Origin: Herbidospora sakaeratensis
GTDB lineage: Bacteria > Actinomycetota > Actinomycetes > Streptosporangiales > Streptosporangiaceae
Direction of reading: 5' to 3'
Assembly (NCBI RefSeq): GCF_001570525.1
Contig: NZ_BBXC01000018.1
Location: forward strand, 69,365 to 133,364
Length of the DNA: 64,000 nucleotides
Every line of letters begins with the position of its first letter. Position 1 is the stretch's first letter. The notes under the pieces were generated by a model. It worked only from the letters and a program-made list of their open reading frames with translations, did no database searches and had not been told where the DNA came from. This document shows, piece after piece, positions 9,284 to 16,659 of this stretch. A program made the position numbers and the translations under genes.

Positions 9284-10213
9284 ATGGATGTGGTCGTCGC
9301 AGGCGAACCGCTGGTCGAATTCTCCGCCGACCGGCCGCTGACCGAGGCCGAGACCTTCCGCCTGTCCTTCTCCGGCGACGCCCTCAACGTGGCGGTCGCC
9401 GCGGCCGCCGCCGGGGCCCGCACCGCCCTGGTGTCCCGGCTGGGCGACGACGAGTTCGGCGAACGGCTGATCCGGTTCGCCGCCGGCCACGGCGTCGACA
9501 CCCGCTGGCTCACGCCGGGCCCCGGGCCGACGGGCGCCTACGTGGTGGGCGCCGACCCGTCGGGCGAACGCGCCTTCGCCTATCTCCGGCAGGGGTCTGC
9601 CGCCTCCCGCCTGACCGCCGCCGACCTCCTCGACTCCCCCGCGGCGCTGGCCCGGGTGCTGGTGCTGAGCGGCATCACCGCGGCGTTGTCGGCCACCTGC
9701 GACCAGGCGGTCAGATCGGCCGCCGAGCAGGCGACCGGCCAGGTCGTCTACGACGCGAACTTCCGGGCCCGCCTGACCGCCCCGGAAGCCGCCGCCGCGA
9801 CCCTGCGCGCCGTCGCCCCGCACACCGCGGTCGTGAAACTTTCAGTCCCCGCCGACAGCCTGGCCCTCGTGGGCACCGCCGATCCGGTCGAGACGGCCCG
9901 GCGGGTCCGCGACCTGGGAGCCCCGGCGGTGGCCGTGACCATGGGGGCCGACGGGGTGCTGCTGGCCGAGGGCGGCCACCTGCACGAGATCCCGGCGGTG
10001 CCCGCGCCGCTGGTCGTCGACCAGACGGGCGCGGGCGACAACTTCACCGGGGCGATGGCGGCCTGGCTGGCCCGGGGCGCGTCGTTGCCGGAGGCGGTCA
10101 GGGCGGGCACCGCCGCCGCGTCGTTGTCGCTGGCGGGACGCGGCGGAACGGGCCGGGTCGCGGCGGCGGCCGAGATCGTGGACCTGCTGGGAGACCCGGT
10201 CAGCGGCGGGTGA
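9284..10213 (+). CDS. kdgK: 2-dehydro-3-deoxygluconokinase (PfkB family)
   Basis: A 309-residue ribokinase-fold sugar kinase, predicted to phosphorylate 2-keto-3-deoxygluconate to KDPG. The C-terminal PfkB signature DQTGAGDNFTGAM has catalytic D252 and an anion hole formed by G249-A250-G251; the N-terminal GEPLVEFSAD and GGDALN-like GDALNVA motifs fit the KdgK group. The ATG at 9284 was chosen because GAAGAAGGTG precedes it; an in-frame ATG at 9260 lies inside the operator. No KDPG aldolase gene is in the window. The 3' end overlaps the convergent IclR gene by 14 bp. Confidence 0.85.
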   Translation: MDVVVAGEPLVEFSADRPLTEAETFRLSFSGDALNVAVAAAAAGARTALVSRLGDDEFGERLIRFAAGHGVDTRWLTPGPGPTGAYVVGADPSGERAFAYLRQGSAASRLTAADLLDSPAALARVLVLSGITAALSATCDQAVRSAAEQATGQVVYDANFRARLTAPEAAAATLRAVAPHTAVVKLSVPADSLALVGTADPVETARRVRDLGAPAVAVTMGADGVLLAEGGHLHEIPAVPAPLVVDQTGAGDNFTGAMAAWLARGASLPEAVRAGTAAASLSLAGRGGTGRVAAAAEIVDLLGDPVSGG

Positions 10214-10964
10214 GGGTCGTCGGGGCGCCCAGCGCCAGCGACACCTCGCGGGCCGCCGAGACGATCTCGGGGGCCAGTTCGTTCAGCGCGTCGGGCTCCA
10301 AATCCATCGCCAGGGTCGAGATGGAGATGCCGCCGAGCACCTGGCCGGTGTGGTCGAAGACGGCCGCGCCGACGCAGCGGATGCCCGGCACGTTCTCCTC
10401 GTCGTCGACGGCGTAGCCGGCCGCGCGGACGCCGACCAGGTGGGCGAGCAGCTCCTCCTCGCCCACGACGGTGTTGGGGGTCAGCTTGACCGGCTGGGTG
10501 CGGGCCACGATGGCGCGCACCTCGTCGTCGTCGAGCTGGGCCAGCACCGCCTTGCCGATGGCCGTGGAGTAGAGGCGCAGGCTCATGCCCACGCGCGAGG
10601 GCATCTGGTAGGGGCGGCGGCCCTCCAGCTTCTCGACGTAGACGGCCTCGTCGCCGCTGCGGATGGCGAAGTGGGTGGTGAAGCCGGTGCGCTCGTGGAG
10701 GGCCCGCAGGGCCGTGGCGGCCTGGCGGGCCGGGTCGAAGCGGCTCATCACGCGCCCGGCCAGGGTGAGGATGCGGGGGCCCGGTTCGTAGCCGCCGTTG
10801 CCGTCGGTGCGGGCGAAGTCCCACTCCACCAGCGACTGGAGGATGCGGTGCACCGTGGACTTCGAGACACCCGTGGCGGCCGCGATGTCGGTGATCCGGT
10901 GATGTTCGGCGATCGCCTCGAGAACCGCGAGCGCCTTGTCGATGGAACTGCCTTCCCTGACCAC
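10200..10964 (-). CDS. IclR-family transcriptional regulator (candidate KdgR)
   Basis: A 254-residue regulator with an N-terminal winged helix (residues about 5-65, IAAATGVSKSTVHRILQSLV) and a C-terminal GAF-like effector domain (about 80-250). The start is GTG with only a weak upstream purine run. The nearest repeated palindrome is the 17-bp operator found at four pectin/uronate promoters, so this protein is the best candidate to bind it, as KdgR of enterobacteria is also an IclR protein that senses KDG. Notably no copy of the operator was seen in front of its own gene. The effector and the sign of regulation are not shown by the sequence. Confidence 0.85.
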   Translation of the reverse strand: MVREGSSIDKALAVLEAIAEHHRITDIAAATGVSKSTVHRILQSLVEWDFARTDGNGGYEPGPRILTLAGRVMSRFDPARQAATALRALHERTGFTTHFAIRSGDEAVYVEKLEGRRPYQMPSRVGMSLRLYSTAIGKAVLAQLDDDEVRAIVARTQPVKLTPNTVVGEEELLAHLVGVRAAGYAVDDEENVPGIRCVGAAVFDHTGQVLGGISISTLAMDLEPDALNELAPEIVSAAREVSLALGAPTTLTRR

Positions 10965-10976
10965 GCCCCGAGCCTA

Positions 10977-11079
10977 CTAGCGGGCCGGCCAGCCGCCGTC
11001 CACGGCCAGAACATGACCGTTGACGTAATTCGACACCGGGCCCGCCGGGAACACCGCGGCCTCGCGCGACGGGTCGGGG
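10977..11079 (-). pseudogene. 3' remnant of a kduD-like short-chain dehydrogenase gene
   Basis: Directly after the kduI stop the minus strand encodes NPDPSREAAVFPAGPVSNYV followed by NGHVLAVDGGWPAR and a TAG stop. The last 25 residues match the conserved C-terminus of KduD/SDR enzymes (xFLAS..SDYVNGxxLAVDGGW.AR). About 230 upstream codons, including the Rossmann and YxxxK parts, are missing, and there is no start codon. kduI-kduD is a common operon, so this looks like an internal deletion that fused the kduI end to the kduD end. Confidence 0.75.
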
Positions 11080-11080
11080 T

Positions 11081-11887
11081 TCACCGCAGGTCGCCGATCG
11101 GCACCGGCACCAGGTCCTGGTAGTCCTGGTTCTCGCCGCCCATGGCCCAGACGAAGGCGTAGCTGCGGGTGCCGAAGCCGCAGTGCACCGACCACGGCGG
11201 CGAGACGACCGCCTCGCGGTCGGCCACCACGAGGTGGCGCGTCCGCGCCGGTTCGCCCATCAGGTGGACCACGCGGTCGTCGGGGCCCAGATCGAAGTAG
11301 AGGTAGACCTCGGTGCGGCGGTGGTGGGTGTGGCAGGGCATGGTGTTCCACATGCTGCCGGGGGCCAGCACCGTGACGCCGAGCACGAGCCGGCAACTGC
11401 GGATCCCGCCGGCGTGGATGTGCTTGTGCACGACCCGCTCGTTGGCGCCCTCCGGCCCGCCGAGGGCGAGCTGTTCGGGGTCCTTCGACAGGGTGGTCGG
11501 GTGGCTCGTGTCGGCGGCCGTGGAGACCAGGTAGAAGGCGCCGCCCTCGAACGTCACGTCGAGCGCGCCGCGGCCGACGTAGAGGACCTCGCGGGTGCCC
11601 AGTTCGTACACCGAGCCGTCGACCGTGACGGCGCCGGGCGGGCCGATGTTGACCACGCCCAGTTCGCGGCGTTCGAGGAAGGTCGCCGAACCCAGCACCG
11701 ACGGGTTCGGCAACGGCAGGGGCTCGGCGGCCGGGAGCGCGCCGCCGAGCACGAGCCGGTCTTCGTGGGTGTAGAGCAGGCGCACCTCGCCCGGCCGGAA
11801 CAGGCCGCCGGCCAGGAAACGCGCCCGGAGCTGCTCGGTCGTCAGGTCGGGGAGCTGATCGGGGGCGGTGGCGTACCGGACGTCCAT
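11081..11887 (-). CDS. kduI: 5-dehydro-4-deoxy-D-glucuronate isomerase (KduI)
   Basis: A 268-residue cupin-type zinc isomerase that converts 5-keto-4-deoxyuronate, formed from unsaturated galacturonate, to 2,5-diketo-3-deoxygluconate. Metal-ligand motifs are visible: MPCHTHHRRTEVYLYF and PPWSVHCGFGTRSYAFVWAM; VHKHIHAGGIRSCRLVLGVT and the NIGPPGAVTVDG stretch are also family-typical. Full length. The ATG has a GGATGGGAG ribosome binding site. Two 17-bp operator-like sites 20 bp apart lie upstream. The expected partner kduD survives only as a 3' remnant immediately downstream, so the product must be reduced by an enzyme encoded elsewhere if this branch still works. Confidence 0.9.
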   Translation of the reverse strand: MDVRYATAPDQLPDLTTEQLRARFLAGGLFRPGEVRLLYTHEDRLVLGGALPAAEPLPLPNPSVLGSATFLERRELGVVNIGPPGAVTVDGSVYELGTREVLYVGRGALDVTFEGGAFYLVSTAADTSHPTTLSKDPEQLALGGPEGANERVVHKHIHAGGIRSCRLVLGVTVLAPGSMWNTMPCHTHHRRTEVYLYFDLGPDDRVVHLMGEPARTRHLVVADREAVVSPPWSVHCGFGTRSYAFVWAMGGENQDYQDLVPVPIGDLR

Positions 11888-11896
11888 CTCCCATCC

Positions 11897-11933
11897 TTTC
11901 CATGAGACGGAATGATGTACCGCTACATGGAAC
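11897..11933. promoter_or_regulatory. Two phased IclR/KdgR-type operators in front of kduI
   Basis: GTACCGCTACATGGAAC (11917-11933) matches the operator well. A weaker copy, TTTCCATGAGACGGAAT (11897-11913), starts exactly 20 bp away, the same step as the three sites at 7427-7483. The stop codon of galM lies just beyond. Confidence 0.55.
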
Positions 11934-11936
11934 AGC

Positions 11937-12878
11937 TTAGCGCATGGGGAAACGATATTCCGTCCACGACCGGAACTCCTCGCCCGGCCGGAGCACCACC
12001 GACGGGAAGCCCGGCCGGTTCGGCGAGTCGGGGAAGTGCTGGGTCTCCAGGCACAGCCCGGCGTGCGGGCCGTAGGGGGTGAGCTCGGGCGACAACATGC
12101 CGCCGGCGTAGAACTGCACGCCGGGCTGGTCGGTCCGGACCTCCATCACCCGGTCGCCGCACTCGACCCGCACCAGGCCGCCGGGGTTGAGCACGAAGTT
12201 GTGGTCGTAGGCGCCGCCCATCCGAGCGCCGACCGCGGCCGGCGCGCGGAAGTCGAACGGGGTGCCCTCGACCGGGGCGAGCTCGCCCGTCGGGATCTTG
12301 TGCTCGTCGACCGGGGTGTACGCGTCGGCGTCGATCGTCACCACGTGGCCGAGCACGTCGCCGCCGCCCGCCAGGTTGAAGTAGCTGTGGTTGGTCAGGT
12401 TCAGCACGGTCGGGGCGTCGGTGACGGCGGCGTAGTCGATGCGGAGGGCGCGGTCGGCCAGGGTGTAGGTGACCGCCGCCGACAGCTCCCCCGGGTAACC
12501 CTCCTCGCCCGCCGGGCTGAGGTAGCGCAGCGTGATGGCGTCGGAGACCGCCGAGGCCGACCAGACCCGTTTGTCGAACCCGCGCACCCCCCCGTGCAGG
12601 GCGGCCGTGCCGTTGTTGCGGGCCAGCCGGTGGGTGACGCCGTCGAGGTCGAAGCGGCCCCCGGCGATGCGGTTGCCGTAGCGGCCGACGACCGCGCCGA
12701 AGTAGCGGCTGCGGGTCAGGTAGTCGTCGAGGGTGTCGCAGCCGAGCACGACGTCGACGCCGTCGACCTCCAGCGACTGGATCACGCAGCCGTAGGTGAG
12801 GACCGCGGCGGTCAGCCCGCCGCCGGTCAGGACGTGCCGTTCGACCTTCTCGCCCTCAGGGGTCTGTCCGAAGTCCAT
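11937..12878 (-). CDS. Aldose 1-epimerase (galactose mutarotase family)
   Basis: A 313-residue GalM-fold protein that interconverts anomers of hexoses. Family motifs are present: GRYGNRIAGGRF, NNGTAALHGGVRGFDKRVW with the catalytic His region, NHSYFNLAG, and LCLETQHFPDSPNRPGFPSV with the catalytic Glu. In this locus it may supply the right anomer of galactose or galacturonate to downstream enzymes, which is inference. Its ATG lies 23 bp inside the upstream LacI gene, so the two are likely co-transcribed and coupled. Confidence 0.88.
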   Translation of the reverse strand: MDFGQTPEGEKVERHVLTGGGLTAAVLTYGCVIQSLEVDGVDVVLGCDTLDDYLTRSRYFGAVVGRYGNRIAGGRFDLDGVTHRLARNNGTAALHGGVRGFDKRVWSASAVSDAITLRYLSPAGEEGYPGELSAAVTYTLADRALRIDYAAVTDAPTVLNLTNHSYFNLAGGGDVLGHVVTIDADAYTPVDEHKIPTGELAPVEGTPFDFRAPAAVGARMGGAYDHNFVLNPGGLVRVECGDRVMEVRTDQPGVQFYAGGMLSPELTPYGPHAGLCLETQHFPDSPNRPGFPSVVLRPGEEFRSWTEYRFPMR

Positions 12879-13851
12879 GCCGCACCGGTCCCGTCGAGTC
12901 GCGGATGATCAGGTTGGTGGCCAGGGTGGCGAGCGCCGGAGTGGCCGTCTCCCCCGCGCCGACGAGCTGGAGCAGCAGGTCGACGGCGGTCCGCCCGGCG
13001 GCTTCGGCGGGCATGGCGACGGTGGTCAGCTTGGGCCGGCTGACCCGCCCGGCCACGATGTCGTCTATGCCGACCACGCTCACCTGGTCGGGCACCTCGA
13101 CGCCGAGCTCGGTCAGCCCCTCGACCAGGCCGATCGCCATCAGGTCGTTGTAGGCCAGCACGCCGGTGACGTCGGCCGACGCGACCGCCTCGGCCAGCGC
13201 CAGGCCGCCGTGCTCGGTTGGGGAGTTGGGGCCGATGACGGTCAGGTCGATGCCGGGCACCGCGTGGGCGGCGTCGGTGATCTCCCTGGACGTCCACGAC
13301 CCGGCCGGGCCCGCCAGCAGGGCGATCCGGCGGTGGCCGAGCGACACCAGGTGGCCGATGGCCTCGCGGGCCCCGCTGCCGACGTCCATCAGCACGTTGG
13401 ACATGCCCTTCATGCGCCGGTTGACCACGACGAACGGCACGTCCTCGCGCAGCTTCTCGATCACCCGGTTGGACAGCCGGGGGGAGCACAGCAGCACGCC
13501 GTCGACCTGTTTGGCCAGCGTCTGGATGAGCTCCTCCTCGACCTGCGGGTCTTCGTCGGTGTCGGCGACGAACACGTGGTAGTCGCGGGTCCGGGCGTGG
13601 GCCTGGGCGCCCTTGATCAGGTGGGAGAAGAACGGGTTGGCGATGTCGGCCACGATGAGCCCGAGGTTGTGGGTGCGCCCGGTGGTCAGGGCGCGGGCGG
13701 CCCGGTTGGGCCGGTAGCCGAGATCCTCCGCCGCCGCCAGAACCCTGTTCCTGGTCTCGGTGTTGACCAGGTGCGGCGCCGAGAACGTGCGCGAGACGGT
13801 CGACACGTGCACCCCGGACGCCTGCGCCACGTCGCGGATCGTCGCTGCCAC
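12856..13851 (-). CDS. LacI-family transcriptional regulator
   Basis: A 331-residue repressor with the LacI HTH at the N-terminus (IRDVAQASGVHVSTVSRTFS) and a periplasmic-binding-protein-like sugar domain (NLGLIVADIANPFFSHLIKG onward). It is divergent from the ABC importer/oxidative uronate operon, and two LacI-type palindromes (13886-13899 and 13972-13985) sit in the 175-bp gap. It therefore most likely represses both itself and that operon until a sugar or uronate ligand binds. The ATG at 13851 is preceded by an AAGGAAG-like sequence. Confidence 0.88.
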   Translation of the reverse strand: MAATIRDVAQASGVHVSTVSRTFSAPHLVNTETRNRVLAAAEDLGYRPNRAARALTTGRTHNLGLIVADIANPFFSHLIKGAQAHARTRDYHVFVADTDEDPQVEEELIQTLAKQVDGVLLCSPRLSNRVIEKLREDVPFVVVNRRMKGMSNVLMDVGSGAREAIGHLVSLGHRRIALLAGPAGSWTSREITDAAHAVPGIDLTVIGPNSPTEHGGLALAEAVASADVTGVLAYNDLMAIGLVEGLTELGVEVPDQVSVVGIDDIVAGRVSRPKLTTVAMPAEAAGRTAVDLLLQLVGAGETATPALATLATNLIIRDSTGPVRHGLRTDP

Positions 13852-13885
13852 GAAGCTCCTTCCGTTCTTGCCTGCCGAGAATTAA

Positions 13886-13899
13886 TGCAAACGGTTGCA
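13886..13899. promoter_or_regulatory. LacI-type operator O1 (repressor gene side)
   Basis: TGCAAACGGTTGCA has perfect 5-bp arms TGCAA/TTGCA around ACGG, 35 bp upstream of the LacI gene start. This is the size and symmetry of LacI-family operators. Confidence 0.65.
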
Positions 13900-13938
13900 C
13901 GAGTGTCAAGGCGGAAAAGCCTTCTGGAAATTGACCCC

Positions 13939-13967
13939 TTGACGTTTCTGGCGAGTGAAGGGAATGT
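13939..13967 (+). promoter_or_regulatory. Candidate promoter of the ABC/oxidative uronate operon
   Basis: A -35 TTGACG (13939-13944) and weak -10 GAATGT (13962-13967) are 17 bp apart. The predicted start point (about 13974) lies inside operator O2. Confidence 0.5.
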
Positions 13968-13971
13968 TTCG

Positions 13972-13985
13972 TGCAACCGGTTGCA
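13972..13985. promoter_or_regulatory. LacI-type operator O2 over the predicted transcription start
   Basis: TGCAACCGGTTGCA is a perfect 14-bp palindrome with the central CG typical of LacI-family sites. It is 86 bp from O1, and repression by occluding the start of the ABC operon is expected. Confidence 0.75.
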
Positions 13986-14026
13986 GTCCGCTCCCCGCTT
14001 CCCCCTCCTCATAAGGAGTCACGGCC

Positions 14027-14908
14027 ATGCGTGTCGCACGGTCGCCGCGCACCCCCTATGTCCTGATCGCCCCGGCGGTCGTCGCGATGCTCGGGTTCCT
14101 CGTCTACCCGATGGGCAGCGTGATCTATTACAGCCTGCAGCACTACGACGTCACCCAGCCCTGGGACAACGGCTTCGCCGGCCTGGAGAACTTCCGGGTC
14201 CTGCTGTTCGAGGACCCGCTCTTCTGGCAGAGCCTCGGTTTCAGCGTGAAGTGGGTGGTCGTCGAGGTCGTGCTCCAGCTGCTCTTCGGGCTGGCGCTGG
14301 CGTTGATCGTCAATGAGACGTTCATCGGCCGCGCCGTCTCGCGGGCCCTGGTGTTCTCGCCGTGGGCGGTGTCGGGGGTGCTCACCACCGGCATCTGGAT
14401 TTTGCTCTACAACCCGTCGACCGGGATCTTCCGCTACCTCGCCGACCTCGGCATCGGGAGCTACGACACCGCGCCGCTGGCCGACCCCTCGACCGTGTTC
14501 ACGGCCGCGGTGGTCGCCGAGTTGTGGCGCGGGGTGCCGTTCTTCGCGATCCTGCTGCTCGCCGACCTGCAAACGGTCTCAGGCGACCTGTACGAAGCCG
14601 CGTCGGTCGACGGCGCGAGCCGGATCAGGCGGTTCGTGCACATCACGCTCCCGCACCTGAAAGACGCGATCATCCTGTCGACCCTGCTCAGGGCGGTGTG
14701 GGAGTTCAACAACGTCGACCTGCTCTACACGCTGACCGGCGGCGGCCCCGCCCATCAGACGACGACCCTGCCGCTCTACGTGGCCGCCAAGGCCGTGCAG
14801 TCGCACGACTTCGGCTACGGCTCGGCGCTGACCACGGCCGCGTTCGTGGTGCTGACCTTCTTCTCGATCGCCTACCTGAGGCTGAGCAAGTTCGGAGCCC
14901 GCACGTGA
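14027..14908 (+). CDS. ABC sugar transporter permease (MalF/UgpA type)
   Basis: A 293-residue inner-membrane subunit with six predicted helices starting at YVLIAPAVVAMLGFLVYPMG. The cytoplasmic EAA loop that contacts the ATPase is LYEAASVDGASRIRRFVHIT. It belongs to the CUT1-type carbohydrate importers. The ATG has a strong AAGGAG ribosome binding site. It is the first gene of an operon with the second permease, three uronate enzymes, an oxidoreductase and the binding protein. No ATPase gene is present, as is common in actinomycetes, where a shared MsiK-type ATPase serves several importers. Confidence 0.9.
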   Translation: MRVARSPRTPYVLIAPAVVAMLGFLVYPMGSVIYYSLQHYDVTQPWDNGFAGLENFRVLLFEDPLFWQSLGFSVKWVVVEVVLQLLFGLALALIVNETFIGRAVSRALVFSPWAVSGVLTTGIWILLYNPSTGIFRYLADLGIGSYDTAPLADPSTVFTAAVVAELWRGVPFFAILLLADLQTVSGDLYEAASVDGASRIRRFVHITLPHLKDAIILSTLLRAVWEFNNVDLLYTLTGGGPAHQTTTLPLYVAAKAVQSHDFGYGSALTTAAFVVLTFFSIAYLRLSKFGART

Positions 14909-15774
14909 CCACGACCCTGACCCGGCCCGTCGCGCCGACGGCGCCGCCGGTCGCCAGAAAACCGGCGAACCGGGTGAGCCGCTGGCAGATCTACCTGCCG
15001 CTGGGCCTCTACCTGCTGTTCACGCTGGTCCCCTTCTACTGGATGGTGGTCTTCGCGTTCCGGCCGCGCGGCTCGAACTCGCTGCTGCCGTGGCCGGTCA
15101 CGCTCGACAACTTCGAGCACGTGTGGACCGGCATGGGGTTCTCGATCTTCTTCCAGAACTCCCTGCTGGTCGGCGTCGCCTCGCTGGTCTCGACCACGGT
15201 GATCGCCCTGGCGGGCGGCTACGCGCTGGCCCGCTACGACTTCCGGGGCCGGCAGGCGTTCCTGATCGGCATGCTCTGCACCCAGTTCATCCCGGGCGCG
15301 ATGATGCTGATCCCGCTGTTCGAGATCTTCCGCACGCTCGGCCTGGTCAACTCGTTGTGGGCGCTGGTGATCGCCGAGACCGTCTTCCAGCTGCCGCTGT
15401 CGCTCATCCTGATCAGCGGTTTCGTGAAGAACATCCCGATCGAGCTGGAACAGGCGGCCTGGGTCGACGGCTGCTCGCGGCTGCGCGGCTTCTTCGCGGT
15501 CGTGTTGCCGATGTTGCGGCCCGCGCTGGTGGCGGTCGGCTCGTTCGCGTTCATCCACTCCTGGAACAACTTCCTCTTCGCGCTGATGTTCGTGAACGAG
15601 CAGGACAAGTTCACCCTGCCGGTCGGGCTGGCGTTCACGATCGGCGAGTTCAGCGCCGACTTCGGGGCGCTGGCCGCCGGCGGCGTGGTCGCGGCGGTGC
15701 CCGTCGTGCTCGTCTTCGCGGTCATCCAGCGCTATCTCGTGCAGGGCCTGTCGGCGGGGGCGGTGAAGGGCTGA
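14905..15774 (+). CDS. ABC sugar transporter permease (MalG/UgpE type)
   Basis: A 289-residue second permease of the CUT1 importer, starting with a hydrophilic Thr/Pro-rich leader and then six helices (IYLPLGLYLLFTLVPFYWMV first). The EAA loop is LEQAAWVDGCSRLRGFFAVV. The GTG start at 14905 overlaps the previous stop by 4 bp (GTGA). Its own stop overlaps the next ATG by one base (TGATG), so the operon is tightly coupled. The substrate is inferred to be a uronate or oligogalacturonide from the enzymes that follow. Confidence 0.88.
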   Translation: MTTTLTRPVAPTAPPVARKPANRVSRWQIYLPLGLYLLFTLVPFYWMVVFAFRPRGSNSLLPWPVTLDNFEHVWTGMGFSIFFQNSLLVGVASLVSTTVIALAGGYALARYDFRGRQAFLIGMLCTQFIPGAMMLIPLFEIFRTLGLVNSLWALVIAETVFQLPLSLILISGFVKNIPIELEQAAWVDGCSRLRGFFAVVLPMLRPALVAVGSFAFIHSWNNFLFALMFVNEQDKFTLPVGLAFTIGEFSADFGALAAGGVVAAVPVVLVFAVIQRYLVQGLSAGAVKG

Positions 15775-16658
15775 TGAGAGTACTGGTCACGGGCAGCGCC
15801 GGGCGGTTCGGGCGCAGCGTGGTGGTGGCGCTGGCCGACGCGGGCCACGAGGTGGTCGGCATCGACACGGTCGCGGGCACTCCCGCGCAGGCCGTGTGGT
15901 TGCCCGCCGACCTCACCGATCCGGGCGAGGCGTTCGGGGTGATGAGCCGGTTCCGGCCCGACGCCGTCGTCCACCTCGCCGCCGTCGCGACGCCGTTCTC
16001 GCGGACGGACGGGCTGACCTTCCGGGTCAACACGCAGCTGGCCTTCAACGTGTGCGAGGCCGCGACGGCTCTCGGGGTGGGCCGGGTGGTCGTGGCCTCC
16101 AGCCCGACCGTCATCGGCTACGGCGCGCCCGACGGGTGGACGCCCACCTACCTGCCGATCGACGAAGACCACCCGGCCCGGCCCTGGAACGCGTACGCGG
16201 TGTCGAAGCTGGTGGCCGAGCAGGTGATGGCCTCGTTCGCGCGGTCGGGCACGGCCACCCGCTTCGCGGCGGTCCGGCCCTGCTTCGTGGTCGCGCCCGA
16301 GGAGTGGGAGGGCGCGCCGACGCAGTCGGGGCACACCATCAGGGAGCGGCTCGACCGGCCCGACGTCGCCGGGGTGTCGCTGTTCAACTACATCGACGCG
16401 CGCGACGCCTCCGACCTGGTGCGCACCCTCGTCGACCGGCTGCACGAGGTGCCCAGCGGCGAGGTGTTCTTCGCCGGGGCCCCCGACGCGCTGGCCAGGG
16501 AGCCGCTGGCCGACCTGCTCCCCCGGGTGATCCCGTCGACGGCCGGCCACGCCGCCGCGCTGACGGGCACCTCCCCCGCGTTCTCCGCGGCCAAGGCCGG
16601 GCGGCTGCTCGGCTGGCAGGCCAAGCGGAGCTGGCGTACCGAGATGGGAGACCACTGA
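15774..16658 (+). CDS. NAD-dependent epimerase/dehydratase, probable uronate dehydrogenase
   Basis: A 294-residue extended short-chain dehydrogenase. The Rossmann motif TGSAGRFG is at residues 6-13, the active site has S109/S110 (VVASSPTVIGYG), Y141 and K145 (YAVSK). The size and GR(F/I)G-type loop resemble uronate dehydrogenases, which oxidise galacturonate or glucuronate to the aldarolactone. That reading fits its neighbours, an enolase-superfamily enzyme and KdgD, which complete the oxidative pathway. A sugar-nucleotide epimerase function cannot be excluded by sequence alone. Confidence 0.7.
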   Translation: MRVLVTGSAGRFGRSVVVALADAGHEVVGIDTVAGTPAQAVWLPADLTDPGEAFGVMSRFRPDAVVHLAAVATPFSRTDGLTFRVNTQLAFNVCEAATALGVGRVVVASSPTVIGYGAPDGWTPTYLPIDEDHPARPWNAYAVSKLVAEQVMASFARSGTATRFAAVRPCFVVAPEEWEGAPTQSGHTIRERLDRPDVAGVSLFNYIDARDASDLVRTLVDRLHEVPSGEVFFAGAPDALAREPLADLLPRVIPSTAGHAAALTGTSPAFSAAKAGRLLGWQAKRSWRTEMGDH

Positions 16659-16659
16659 T

